DNA from: Halobacteriales archaeon QS_5_70_17
Lineage (GTDB): Archaea; Halobacteriota; Halobacteria; Halobacteriales; Haloarculaceae
Direction: 5' to 3'
Assembly (NCBI GenBank): GCA_003021975.1
Contig: PXRR01000014.1
Span: forward strand, 1 to 50,985
Length of the DNA stretch: 50,985 nt
Shown: positions 1 through 7,706 of the stretch, piece after piece
Layout: every line of letters starts with the position of its first letter
Numbering within the stretch: the first letter of the stretch is position 1
The notes under the pieces: model-generated
What the model was told of the DNA's origin: nothing
The model's database searches: none
What the model saw: the letters and a program-made list of their open reading frames with translations, nothing else
Position numbers and translations under genes: made by a program

Positions 1-941
1 TGACGGCGGCCGGTTCGAGCGCCGACTCGTCCTCGGTGGCGAGAAACGCCCCCGTGAGGTCGAGGCCCAGGACCTCGTCGGCCGCGCGGACCCCCTCGGA
101 GGCGACCTCGTCGGGGGCGTCGGCCGCCATCAGCCGCCGGGTCGCGTCGTGGAGGTCGGCGAGCCGCTGGGCGTACCGCTGGCGCTCGGTCACATCGGTG
201 TAGACGGCGTAGCCGTCGATCGCCAGCCCCTCCTCGGACAGCGGGATCGCGCGGAGCCTGAACGTCCGGTGGTCGCCGTCTGCGGTCCGCCGCCGGACCG
301 TCTCGGCGAACCGATCGCCCGAGCGGGCGCGGTCGTTGATCGCGGTCGCCTCGTCGTCCGCCTTCGGAGGGACGATTACCTCGTCGAGCGACCGTCCCCT
401 GATCTCCTCGACCGGGTAGCCGAACGTCGCCTCGAAGGCCGGGTTGACGTCCCGGACGACGGGCGTGTCGCCGTCGAAGGTCACCGCGGCGATGCAGTCG
501 GTGCCGTTCTCGAACAGCGCCTCGATGCGGGTCTTCTCGGCCACGATCCGCCGGCGCTGCCGGCGTTGCTGGCTGTCGTAGACGCCGACCGCGATGCCGC
601 CGACCGCGCCGACGACCGCGAGCTGCGCGAGGATCACCCACGGCTTGATCCGGCCCTCGAGCGCCCAGTGCGACCGCGCCGACGCTCACGATCACCCACA
701 TCACCACGCGGCGGTGGGACGGAGCGCCCAACTCCGACCGGACGAGATAGCCCGCGGTCAGGGCGACGCCGATCGCGAGAACTATCGGGAGCGTGTTCTC
801 CAGGAAGGGAAGGTAGCGTGGAGTCCCCTGAACGAAGACGTCCTCGACGATATCGTACGCGAAGACAGTCAGCAGTAGGCCGCCGATCGCAGCGAGCGCG
901 GCGGCCGCCGGCGTCCACTCCTTCCCCACTGACTGTCCCAT
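1..941 (-). pseudogene. 4TM-PAS-GAF sensor histidine kinase, partial, one frameshift
   Basis: This is the N-terminal part of a membrane sensor kinase that runs off the left edge. From the ATG at 941 the protein opens MGQSVGKEW and has three hydrophobic segments (about residues 12-30, 47-65 and 79-94). The frame then changes near 664-666, where one extra C in a CCC run puts the rest in the next frame. After the shift come a fourth hydrophobic segment (KPWVILAQLAVVGAVGG), a basic linker, a PAS domain (ENGTDCIAAVTFDG, NPAFEATFGYPVEEI, ending VYTDVTERQ) and the start of a GAF domain (LHDATRRLMAADAPDE). Four N-terminal helices before PAS match the archaeal 4TM histidine-kinase architecture. The kinase core would lie outside the window, so the kinase call is inferred from architecture. 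The shift may be a sequencing indel, because both sides are well conserved in style. Confidence 0.75.
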
Positions 942-1020
942 CCTCGGATCACTACGCCAAAGACGACTTAAAAGTACTGGAGAATTAGGGGAGGACTGCC
1001 GCGGTCGGGTCCGTCTCGCC

Positions 1021-1461
1021 TCAGTCCTCCTCGGAGCCGTCCTCGACGTCGATGCTGACCGGGTCGTCGCCGGCCGCCGCGTCGAGAGGCTCTGCGGTCC
1101 CGGCGTCGAGCGCCGCGGCCAGCGCTTCCGGATCGACGCGCTCGACGGCCCGCCGGACGGCGGCCGAGCCGATCCGGCCGGCGACCTCTCGGCCGACCAG
1201 GCCCGCGAGGCCGCCTCCGGTCGCCCGGTCGGCGATCCGCCGGGCGGCGAGTCGGCCCACGGGGCCGCCGATGGCCTGCCGGAGGCGCTCGTCGTCGACG
1301 GCCTCCTCGACGGGCGCGCCCGACTGGAGCGCCTCGACGTCGACGGCCTCGAGCAGTTCGCGGGCGACGTCGATCACCACCAGGGCGTCCAGGCCGCTCT
1401 CGACGTCGTCGAGGGGTCCGTTCCCGCCGTCGCTCCCGTTTCCGCCGTCAGTCCCTGTCAT
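1021..1461 (-). CDS. Small acidic haloarchaeal protein of unknown function
   Basis: A 146-residue acidic protein with a Gly/Asp-rich N-terminus (MTGTDGGNGSDGG), an Ala/Arg-rich helical middle (about residues 25-115) and an acidic tail (SIDVEDGSEED). I see no catalytic motif, signal peptide or membrane segment. Amphipathic helices with repeated Ala, Val and Arg (GRLAARRIADRATGG, GREVAGRIGSAAVRRAVERV) suggest a small helical domain. It lies alone between the kinase and the divergently oriented cupin gene. The residue composition fits a real haloarchaeal gene better than either antisense frame does. I do not recognise a family. Confidence 0.6.
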   Translation of the reverse strand: MTGTDGGNGSDGGNGPLDDVESGLDALVVIDVARELLEAVDVEALQSGAPVEEAVDDERLRQAIGGPVGRLAARRIADRATGGGLAGLVGREVAGRIGSAAVRRAVERVDPEALAAALDAGTAEPLDAAAGDDPVSIDVEDGSEED

Positions 1462-1554
1462 CGGACGCCGCTAGCGCGAGGTCGGTGATAGGTCCGGCGC
1501 TTGCGAGTGGAGCGACGCCCGCGGGGTTTTCCGGGCCGCGAGCGAAGGCCGGCC

Positions 1555-2328
1555 ATGGCCGAGCACCGACGACCGCGAGTGGTCGGCGGCGACCCGGAAT
1601 CGACGGCGGCACCGGACGGCGAGCGCTGGCGCCGGGCCTTCGACGTCGGCGCGACGACGCTCGTCGACGTCCGGATCAAGCACGGCGACCGGTCGGCGTG
1701 GCGCCACCACGGCGAGCGCGCGGCCTACGGCGTCGTCCTCGCCGGGACGCTGTCGGTCCAGTACGACCGGGACGAGCGTCTCACCGTCGGGAGCGAGGAG
1801 TTCTTCCGCGTCCCGGTGGGCACCGCCTACCCGACCGCCGCGGAGGGCGACGTCCACGCGCTGGTCGCCCTCGTGGGCCCCGGCGAGCGAGTCGTCGACG
1901 CCAGCGGTCCGGCGGCGGGGGGCCCGGTCCCCCGCCGGGCGGGTCGGGCCGACCTCGTCGGGACGTCGCCGCTCGCGAACCTGACCCGCCTGACGCCGTT
2001 CCCGGACGCGCCGGTCCAGCAGGTCCGGGGCCACGCCGAGGGCCGGGTCGGCTCCGAGTGGCACCACCACGGCGACAACGACGTGTTCGGCCGCGTACTG
2101 GCCGGCGAGGGGTACGTGGAGCGGGTCTCCGACGGCGGCGTCGAGCGCGCCCTCGCGCGGGCCGGCGAGTTCTTCCCCGTGCCGGCGGGACTGGTCCACC
2201 GGGACGTCAACCCCAGCGACGAGGACCAGGAGTACGTCCTCTGGCTGACGGGGAGCGACCCGCGGACCGTCCGCGTCGAGGGGCCCGGCGAGGGGGCAGG
2301 CGGGACTGCCCCGGACGGCGGCGAGTAG
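1555..2328 (+). CDS. Double-cupin domain protein
   Basis: A 257-residue protein with two cupin folds in tandem. The first (about residues 25-105) has WRHHGERAAYGVVLAGTLSV followed by EEFFRVPVGTAYPT. The second (about 145-235) has EWHHHGDNDVFGRVLAGEGY followed by GEFFPVPAGLVHRDVNP. These are the usual cupin 1 (HH...E/D...G) and cupin 2 (P-x-G...H) metal-binding signatures; the second domain keeps HHH and the final His, while the first lacks the final His (GTAYPT). Bicupins include dioxygenases, isomerases and storage-type proteins, and the substrate cannot be told here. I chose the ATG at 1555 because the protein then starts directly before the first domain; an upstream in-frame start at 1501 would add a basic tail of poor quality. 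Confidence 0.75.
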   Translation: MAEHRRPRVVGGDPESTAAPDGERWRRAFDVGATTLVDVRIKHGDRSAWRHHGERAAYGVVLAGTLSVQYDRDERLTVGSEEFFRVPVGTAYPTAAEGDVHALVALVGPGERVVDASGPAAGGPVPRRAGRADLVGTSPLANLTRLTPFPDAPVQQVRGHAEGRVGSEWHHHGDNDVFGRVLAGEGYVERVSDGGVERALARAGEFFPVPAGLVHRDVNPSDEDQEYVLWLTGSDPRTVRVEGPGEGAGGTAPDGGE

Positions 2329-2518
2329 TCTCGGGGTCCGGACGTGGTGAGGCGGCGCTCCCGGAACGCCCCGCGAGATACCCCGGGGCGAACTTCAGTC
2401 CAAGAGGATAGAGGGTATTCCGACCGGGCGTCGAGTCGGGATCCGCCCGGCGTCGGGACGCGGGCGGCGGAAGCGAGGGCCGCCGGCATCCGCCGCGGGT
2501 CCGCGCGTGTTCGACCCG

Positions 2519-3475
2519 CTACAGCGACCGCTCGGGGTCGCCGTGGAGCAGCATGTCCGAGAACGTCCGGTAGAACTGCTCGCCGTCGATGCGCTCGACG
2601 ACGCGCGTCCCCGGTTCGTTGTCGGTGACGCCGAGTTCGTCGACGAGGCTGTACCCACGGGTCATCCCCTCGCGCTCGTCGACGTCGACGTAGTAGGTCC
2701 CGCTCCCCTCGATCAGGTCCGGTTCGAGCAGGCAGGCGGCCGCGATGGAGTCGGACTGCGTGACGGCGTCGACGCCCTGCTGGCGCCGGCTGAACTCCCG
2801 GGGCGCCTCGGCGATGGTCGCGAAGAACTCCGCGTACTCCGTCTCCGCGGCCTCGAAGGGGGCGATGTCGTCGGCGTCCAGCGTCCCCTGTCTGACGCAG
2901 AGTCCCCAGTCGACGAGCGTGACGTCGAGGTCGTCGACGACGACCGTCGCGGCGTCGGGATCGACCCAGAAGTTGAACTCGGCGGCGGGCGTGTCGTTGC
3001 CGAGCGTGTTGACCGCCCCGCCCATCACGTACACCGAGTCCAGCAGGTCCCCGAGGGCGGGTTCGCGTCGCAGGGCGAGCGCGACGTTGGTCAGCGGGCC
3101 GATACAGAGCAGCGACACCTCCCCCGGCGAGTCGCGGGCCGCCTCGACGATGGCGTCGGGGGCGTACGCCCGCGCCGAGTCGATGCCCGTCTCCGGGAAG
3201 AGGTCCCCGCCCAGTCCCCCCTCGCCGTGGACGTGCGGGACGTGTTCGAACTCCTTGACCAGCGGACTGCGGGCGCCCTCGTGGACGGGCACCTCGTCGG
3301 CGACCCCCGCCAGGTCGAGGGTGTATTTGGCGTTCTCGACCTGGCGGTCGAACTCGACGTTGCCGGCGACGACCGTCAGCGCCTCGACGGTCAGCGAATC
3401 CGCCAGCACCGCCATCAGGATGGCCTGTGTGTCGTCCCCCGCGGTGTCAGTATCGATGATGACCCGACGCGACAT
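2519..3475 (-). CDS. Nucleoside hydrolase (IunH family)
   Basis: A 318-residue inosine-uridine-preferring nucleoside hydrolase homologue, which cleaves the N-glycosidic bond of ribonucleosides in purine or pyrimidine salvage. The calcium-binding signature DTDTAGDDT lies at residues 8-16, replacing the common DxDxxxDD. The family block CIGPLTNVALALRREP follows at about 123-138 and VMGGAV at about 149-154. Near the C-terminus the usual HDP motif appears as QSDSIAAACLLEPDLI, so the Asp ligand is kept but the active-site His is a Ser. That change may alter base specificity. The gene is monocistronic and cytoplasmic, with no signal peptide. The length is normal for the family. Confidence 0.88.
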   Translation of the reverse strand: MSRRVIIDTDTAGDDTQAILMAVLADSLTVEALTVVAGNVEFDRQVENAKYTLDLAGVADEVPVHEGARSPLVKEFEHVPHVHGEGGLGGDLFPETGIDSARAYAPDAIVEAARDSPGEVSLLCIGPLTNVALALRREPALGDLLDSVYVMGGAVNTLGNDTPAAEFNFWVDPDAATVVVDDLDVTLVDWGLCVRQGTLDADDIAPFEAAETEYAEFFATIAEAPREFSRRQQGVDAVTQSDSIAAACLLEPDLIEGSGTYYVDVDEREGMTRGYSLVDELGVTDNEPGTRVVERIDGEQFYRTFSDMLLHGDPERSL

Positions 3476-3607
3476 CGTCGATCCATCGAGGGGAAGCGAC
3501 TTATACTGCCGGACACGAGCGATGCCACCGAACGGTGGCCGTCCCGGTGGGGAACGGAACTCGTGACGGCGCGCTCCCGACGCAGGTCTGTACGGACGAG
3601 CCCGTCG

Positions 3608-4349
3608 CCGACCTACGGACTAATAGCCGTCGAACAGGGCCGGTTCACCGACGGACGGGTCCGGGGCGTCGAAACCCCCGAGAACGAGGGCGGGAGAAAC
3701 ATCCGAGCGACGAACGATTCCGACGAGCGCTTCGAGCGCGACCGCCTGAAGAACTCCGTCTTCAGGCGGTCGCCGAGTACGCCGAGCACACCTTCCTGAG
3801 GGGGGCGGCGAGGAAACCGACGGGAGCGACGCCGCCGAGCGCGCCGGGGACGCGCCCGATCCGACCGTCGACGCACTGGCCGTCGGTGGATCGGCCGTCA
3901 CCGTCGAGCAGTTCCTCGACGGCGACTACCCCGATCACCGGCTGCGCGATCGGACGGTCGAGGGGGCCTTCGCCGTCGAAGACGCCTCCGAGGAGGGACT
4001 GCGTCAGTTCGCCGAGAAGGCCGAGGCAGAGCTCGAAACCGCCGAGCGCGAGGCCCTCGAGGCGGCTCTCGACCAGTTCTTCGCCGGGCTAGAGGCCGAC
4101 GACCCGGAAGAAAGCGAGGTGCCGGCGGTCGCCTACGGCGAGGCCGTCGACGAGGCCCTGGAGTACGACGCCGTCGAGACCGCGCTCGTCTCGGAGGCAC
4201 TCGACGGCGAAACCGCGAGCGCGATCGAGCGGCGGGTGACCGACGCCGGAGGGGAGTGTCTCGTCGTTCCGACGGCCGTCGAGCGCGGCGAGGAGTTCGC
4301 GACGACGTTCGGCGGCGCCGGCGCGGTGCTGCGGTTCCCGATCGAGTGA
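3608..4349 (+). pseudogene. eRF1/Vms1-like release-factor-family gene, decayed
   Basis: Pieces of one protein can be read in three successive frames. Frame one (about 3612-3746) reads YGLIAVEQGRFTDGRVRG ... DERFERDRL. Frame two (about 3761-3803) reads QAVAEYAEHTFLRG. Frame three (3804-4349) reads from GGEETDGSD through ALAVGGSAVTVEQFLDGDY, DHRLRDRTVEGAFAVEDASE, a Glu-rich helix and VSEALDGETASAIERRVTDA to FATTFGGAGAVLRFPIE. The order (central domain with VGG...FL...HRLRD, then a C-terminal alpha/beta domain ending in FGGxGAxLRF) resembles domains 2-3 of archaeal eRF1 and Vms1-like proteins. The first break is a 14-nt palindromic insertion at 3749-3762; the second is in the G6 run at 3800-3805. 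No eRF1 N-terminal domain is visible upstream. The family assignment is inference from motif order; a small product from the GTG at 4119 is possible but unlikely. Confidence 0.55.
3738..3773. repeat. 15-bp perfect inverted repeat inside the eRF1-like pseudogene
   Basis: Arms at 3738-3752 and 3759-3773 are exact reverse complements around a 6-nt loop (ACTCCG). Deleting the central 14 nt (3749-3762, itself an AAGA...TCTT palindrome) leaves a shorter uninterrupted palindrome, CGACCGCCTGCAGGCGGTCG, and joins the two flanking frames into DRLQAVAEY. The insertion is therefore the likely inactivating lesion. Confidence 0.8.
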
Positions 4350-4350
4350 T

Positions 4351-4797
4351 TCACTCCGGGTGGCGGACGATGTGGACGTCGTAGCCGGGATCCTCGGAGA
4401 CCGGTTTGCCGACGCTCGTGACCGGCGTCGTGACGCGGCCCGCGTTCTCGCTGCCGACGAAGACGACCGTCGCCCCCACCTCGTGGGCGACCTGGCGGAT
4501 CCGGCGGCCGATGTCCATCGTCGTCGAGGCGAGCATGCTCGTCTCCTCGGTGTGCTCGACACGGATCGTGGCGTCCGGGGCGACCTCGCGGGCTCCCTTC
4601 CGGAGGCGGTCGGCGATGGCGCTCTCGTCGAAGGGCTCGTCGGCGTCGATCCAGCCGCGCTCGCGGGCGAACTCCTCGTCGGGCGGGACGACAGTGAGCA
4701 CGACTACCTCCTCGCCGATCAGGTCGCCGAACTCCACCGCGCGCTCGACGGCCCGCCGGGAGAGGTCCGAACCGTCGAACGGTGCCAGTAGAACCAT
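4351..4797 (-). CDS. Universal stress protein (UspA family)
   Basis: A 148-residue Rossmann-like UspA domain. It starts MVLLAPFDGSDLSRRAVERA, with the usual beta1-alpha1 DGS element, and has the second strand VVVLTVVPPDEEF. The C-terminal part reads VGATVVFVGSENAGRVTTPV then TSVGKPVSEDP, where the ATP-binding G-2x-G-9x-G(S/T) loop is only loosely kept. That suggests weak or no nucleotide binding. The start at 4797 is supported by a TATA-like element (TTATA on the minus strand, 4820-4826) 23-29 nt upstream, which fits leaderless transcription. In the sequence as given this frame is also open upstream into an acidic protein. Cytoplasmic; the role in stress is known only at family level. Confidence 0.8.
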   Translation of the reverse strand: MVLLAPFDGSDLSRRAVERAVEFGDLIGEEVVVLTVVPPDEEFARERGWIDADEPFDESAIADRLRKGAREVAPDATIRVEHTEETSMLASTTMDIGRRIRQVAHEVGATVVFVGSENAGRVTTPVTSVGKPVSEDPGYDVHIVRHPE

Positions 4798-5226
4798 GCC
4801 GGACGTAGGACCGCTCGGCGTATAACTCCACTCTCGGATCCGTGACGCGTCACGGATCCGTGACCTGGGGGCGTCTTCGGTCCCGGCGACCTCCTCGAGG
4901 TCCCGTTGATCGTTGTACTCCTCCGGGCCGGCCGCGCGCCCCGTGAGTTCGCCGTACACCGCCTCCCGTACCTCCTCGGGGGAGTCGAACTCTTCCGTGC
5001 CGGTCATGCGATCGAAGACGCTGCCCAGCGACTCCGTCTCGTTGGCCATGTCGAGGGGCTGGTCGGCGTACTCCTCGGCCAGCTCCTCGGGACGAACGGG
5101 GTACTCTCGGTTTCCGAGGTCGCGCTCGACGTCGTCGAGGATGCGCTCGACGTCGTCGGCGCGCTGGCTCTGCCGCTGCTCGGCGCGGTCCTGAACGCGG
5201 TCGGGGTCGGGATCCCGATCACTCAT
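4351..5226 (-). CDS. Acidic haloarchaeal protein fused in frame to a UspA domain
   Basis: A continuous 291-codon frame. Residues 1 to about 115 form a soluble acidic protein (MSDRDPDPDRVQDRAEQRQ, then ERILDDVERDLGNREYPV, SLGSVFDRMTGTEEFDSPEE, VREAVYGELTGRAAGPEEYN), which looks like a complete small haloarchaeal protein of unknown function with a helical core. A linker (about 116-143) follows, containing the repeat SRIRDASRIRE, which is encoded by a 26-bp palindrome. The last 148 residues are a UspA domain. The UspA part has its own ATG at 4797 with a TATA-like box, so it is probably also made separately. One extra base in the G5 run at 4867-4871 would end the first protein at a TGA inside the palindrome, so the fusion may be an indel artefact. 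I list the UspA gene separately. Confidence 0.55.
   Translation of the reverse strand: MSDRDPDPDRVQDRAEQRQSQRADDVERILDDVERDLGNREYPVRPEELAEEYADQPLDMANETESLGSVFDRMTGTEEFDSPEEVREAVYGELTGRAAGPEEYNDQRDLEEVAGTEDAPRSRIRDASRIREWSYTPSGPTSGMVLLAPFDGSDLSRRAVERAVEFGDLIGEEVVVLTVVPPDEEFARERGWIDADEPFDESAIADRLRKGAREVAPDATIRVEHTEETSMLASTTMDIGRRIRQVAHEVGATVVFVGSENAGRVTTPVTSVGKPVSEDPGYDVHIVRHPE
4820..4826 (-). promoter_or_regulatory. TATA-like box for the UspA gene
   Basis: GTTATAC-type element on the minus strand centred about 26 nt before the ATG at 4797, the spacing expected for a leaderless archaeal mRNA. Confidence 0.5.
4835..4860. promoter_or_regulatory. 26-bp perfect palindrome upstream of UspA
   Basis: A perfect 26-bp dyad with core GTGACGCGTCAC and outer arms carrying GGATCC. 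It lies just upstream of the UspA TATA box (38-63 nt before the ATG), a position used by archaeal activators and repressors. It also sits inside the coding frame that joins the upstream acidic protein to UspA. It could be an operator or, less likely, a terminator for the upstream gene, since no T-run follows. Confidence 0.5.
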
Positions 5227-5358
5227 GAGCGGAGGTACGACCGGTCGGCACAAAGGCGTGGGGCCGCCCTGTGCAGGCCGGACCGCCGTCGGGCGTCGCG
5301 CGTCGCGCGGTCCCGCCGGGCCCCCAGGATTATTGCCGTTTCCCCGCGACCGGTAAGC

Positions 5359-5757
5359 GTGGAGATCTCTCACATCGACCACGTGAACTTCCACGTGCCC
5401 CCGGACGCCACGGAGGCGGCTCGGGAGTTCTACGTCGAGAAGCTCGGACAGGAACTCGTCAACGTCGACGCTTACGAGAGCGGCGAGAAGCCGTTTTTCA
5501 CGGTCCACCTCGCGCCCGAACACGTACTCCACCTCTGGCCGACCGAGGAGTTCGAACCGCCGGACGAGCCGAACTTCAACCACGTCGCGCTGGTCGTCGA
5601 CGCCACGATGGAGGAACTCGACGAGGCGCTCGAGGAGGCCGGCGTCCCCGTCGAGCGGGAGCACGAGGGGCTGACGGGCGCGATCGGCGAGGGCGCCTCG
5701 GCGTACGTCCGGGACCCCTTCGGCTACCAGCTCGAACTGAAGGCCGGACGCTCCTGA
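5359..5757 (+). CDS. VOC superfamily (glyoxalase/dioxygenase fold) protein
   Basis: A 132-residue single-module vicinal-oxygen-chelate protein. It has the two expected beta-alpha-beta-beta-beta repeats: HIDHVNFHVPPDATEAAREF ... EHVLHLWPTEEF, and NFNHVALVVDATMEELDEAL ... SAYVRDPFGYQLELK. Likely metal ligands are the His of HVNFHV, a residue of the HLW strand, the His of NHVALVV and the Glu of QLELK. I chose the GTG at 5359 because the domain begins three residues later and no better start exists upstream. The substrate is unknown. The gene converges on the HAD gene, and the two stop codons lie within a CTGACGCGTCAG palindrome. Confidence 0.82.
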   Translation: MEISHIDHVNFHVPPDATEAAREFYVEKLGQELVNVDAYESGEKPFFTVHLAPEHVLHLWPTEEFEPPDEPNFNHVALVVDATMEELDEALEEAGVPVEREHEGLTGAIGEGASAYVRDPFGYQLELKAGRS

Positions 5758-5765
5758 CGCGTCAG
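5754..5765. repeat. 12-bp palindrome holding two convergent stop codons
   Basis: CTGACGCGTCAG supplies the TGA of the VOC gene and, on the other strand, the TGA of the HAD gene. Its TGACGCGTCA core is the same as the centre of the 26-bp palindrome at 4835-4860. Confidence 0.45.
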
Positions 5766-6409
5766 ACGACGTCGGCGAGGGCGTCCAGCCCGTCGATCTC
5801 GTAGGTGGGCTCGACCGAGAGGTCGTAGTCCCGTCGGTGGGGCCGGCGGACGAACGCCGCGTCCAGGCCGGCCTCGCGGGCTGCGATCACGTCGGTCTCG
5901 CTGTCGCCGACGTAGAGCGCGTCGTCGACGGCGAGGTCGGCCAGCGCCCGCTCGAGGAAGTACGGTTCGGGCTTCTTCTTGCGGACGTGCTCGAGCGTCG
6001 GCTGGCGGCCGTAGCAGACCTCGAAGCGATCGCCGAGTCCGAAGTGCTCGACGATGCAGTCGACGGTCGCCTGCTGGTTCGAGGAGACGATCCCCAGCGG
6101 GAGGTCCAGTTCCCGGACCCCGGCGACGTCGTCGTAGAGGGGCTTCTCGCCCGCCCGGATCGCCCGCCGCTGGGCCGCCGAACTGTTCGTGTCCCGACGG
6201 TACCAGAACTCCTCGGGGTGGAGGTCGTAGCGCCCGCAGATCCGCCGGAGGGCGTCGACGGTCACGCCCGAGAGCATCGTCTCGACGTCCCCGTCGTCGG
6301 GGTCGACGCCGAACCCCGCGAACGTCTCCCGGACCGCCCCGCGGAGCACCGCCCGGTCGGTGAGTTCGGTCAACACGCCGTCGTTGTCGAAGACGACCGC
6401 GTCGTACAT
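5762..6409 (-). CDS. HAD superfamily hydrolase (phosphoglycolate phosphatase-like)
   Basis: A 215-residue HAD phosphatase. Motif I is VVFDNDGVLTEL (nucleophile Asp and acid/base Asp, residues 7 and 9). Motif II is GIVSSNQ, motif III the Lys of RKKKPEP, and motif IV is VGDSETDVIAAREAG. An alpha-helical C1 cap lies between motifs I and II (about residues 15-95), as in phosphoglycolate phosphatases and pyrophosphatases. All catalytic residues are present, so it should be an active cytoplasmic phosphatase on a small phosphorylated metabolite. It ends the reverse-strand set FAH, M24, HAD, lying 24 nt after the M24 gene, which suggests co-transcription. Substrate not determinable. Confidence 0.88.
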   Translation of the reverse strand: MYDAVVFDNDGVLTELTDRAVLRGAVRETFAGFGVDPDDGDVETMLSGVTVDALRRICGRYDLHPEEFWYRRDTNSSAAQRRAIRAGEKPLYDDVAGVRELDLPLGIVSSNQQATVDCIVEHFGLGDRFEVCYGRQPTLEHVRKKKPEPYFLERALADLAVDDALYVGDSETDVIAAREAGLDAAFVRRPHRRDYDLSVEPTYEIDGLDALADVV

Positions 6410-6433
6410 ATCCGGTCCTGAGTCGGGGGACGA

Positions 6434-7612
6434 TTAGTACCTGACGACGTTCCCATCGAGGTCGCGAGGGTAGTACGTCAGCACGTCTGTCCCCCCGTCG
6501 GTGACGGCGACGGTGTCGGAGTGACGGTAGCCCTCGTCGTCGGTGTACAGCCCCGGTTCGATCGTGTAGACGTGTCCCGGTCGCACCACCGCGTCGGCCC
6601 CCTCGACGTGGTCGGTCCAGCCGCGATCGAGATAGGGGGGTTCGTGGGCGCCCAGGCCGATGTTGTGGCCCACGTGGTGGCGCGCGAGGTCGGTCACGCC
6701 CTGCTCCTCGAAGTAGTCCCACACCGCCCGGTCGACGGCGGCGATCTCCACTCCGGGGGCGAGCGCGTCGATGGCGATCTCTTGGGCCTCGCACATCAAC
6801 TCGAAGTAGTGAGCCTGCTCGTCGTCCGGTTCGCCGACGAACATGGTCCGCTCGAGTTCCGCGCGGTAGCCGTCGACGGTCGCCGTCGCGCCGGTGATCA
6901 GGACGTCGCCCTCGCGCAGGCGCCGGTTGGGCGTGTGGCCGTGGGGGAGGGCCGTCTCGTCGGCGCTGATCAGGCCGACGGTGACGGGACCGTCGCCGCG
7001 GACGCGCTTGGCGTACCGGTCGCCCAGCGCGTCGAGCATCGCCCGCGAGGCGTCCGTCGAGGCGCGCTGGCTCACCGTCGCAGGGTGGGCCTCGGGTTCG
7101 GCGTAGTCCGCGAGGTACCGGTGACCGAGGTTCGCCCACCGGGCGGACTCCCGGATCAGGTCGACCTCGCTGTCGCTTTTCGCCCAGCGCATCCGGGAGA
7201 CCCACCCCTGGATCTCGACGTCGACGAACGCCGACAGCGGCGGTCCCTCGTAGCCCATCGTTCCCGGCGCGCCGTCGGCGTCAGCGAGCACCGACGCCGC
7301 GTCGAGGTCGGCGAGCATCTCGGCGGCGGATTCGACGGGCCGGCCCCCCGGATAGTCGAAGTACGATCGGACCCGGTCGATCCTCGGATTGCCGGTACAC
7401 CGCTCGACCTCCAGTCGCGGGACGAGCAGTTCGCTGCGCTCGGCGGTCACCGCGAGCACGACCGGCCGCTCGGTCTGTACGTGTGCGAACCCGGTGAGGT
7501 ACTCGACGCTCGTCGCGTCGAACCAGACGGCGGCGTCGGCGTCGGTCGCCGCGAGGCGGTCCCGGACGGCCGCGAGGCGGCCCTCGAACTCGCTTTCGGG
7601 GAGCGTGACCAT
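6434..7612 (-). CDS. M24 family creatinase/Xaa-Pro peptidase-like protein with altered metal ligands
   Basis: A 392-residue two-domain protein. Residues 1 to about 135 are the creatinase-type N-terminal domain (AAVWFDATSVEYLTGFAH). Residues 145-392 are a pita-bread M24 domain. The His motif GHNIGLGAHEPPYLDRG and the Glu of YTIEPGLY are kept. The first metal Asp is replaced (VLITGATATVDGY instead of the usual LIDxG), the second is Glu (AELERTM rather than SDxTRT), and the last Glu is replaced (YRHSDTVAVT rather than RIEDTVxVT). Three of five ligands differ, as in non-metallo creatinase-type members. It is therefore more likely a C-N or similar hydrolase/lyase than a dimetal aminopeptidase. It sits between FAH and HAD genes on the same strand. 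Confidence 0.8.
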   Translation of the reverse strand: MVTLPESEFEGRLAAVRDRLAATDADAAVWFDATSVEYLTGFAHVQTERPVVLAVTAERSELLVPRLEVERCTGNPRIDRVRSYFDYPGGRPVESAAEMLADLDAASVLADADGAPGTMGYEGPPLSAFVDVEIQGWVSRMRWAKSDSEVDLIRESARWANLGHRYLADYAEPEAHPATVSQRASTDASRAMLDALGDRYAKRVRGDGPVTVGLISADETALPHGHTPNRRLREGDVLITGATATVDGYRAELERTMFVGEPDDEQAHYFELMCEAQEIAIDALAPGVEIAAVDRAVWDYFEEQGVTDLARHHVGHNIGLGAHEPPYLDRGWTDHVEGADAVVRPGHVYTIEPGLYTDDEGYRHSDTVAVTDGGTDVLTYYPRDLDGNVVRY

Positions 7613-7706
7613 GGGCGGCCCACGGTCCCCGGGAGGAAGAATCGAGGGGCCGCGCCGCGCACTCGTCTCGGTTCGACTGGCGGACTCGTGGCGGTGCGTC
7701 CTCCGC

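Noticed and set aside
3535-4092. 185-codon forward frame overlapping the eRF1-like region
   Set aside because: Only a short stretch (QAVAEYAEHTFLRG) looks coding; the rest is a Pro/Ser/Arg-rich out-of-frame reading of the decayed gene.
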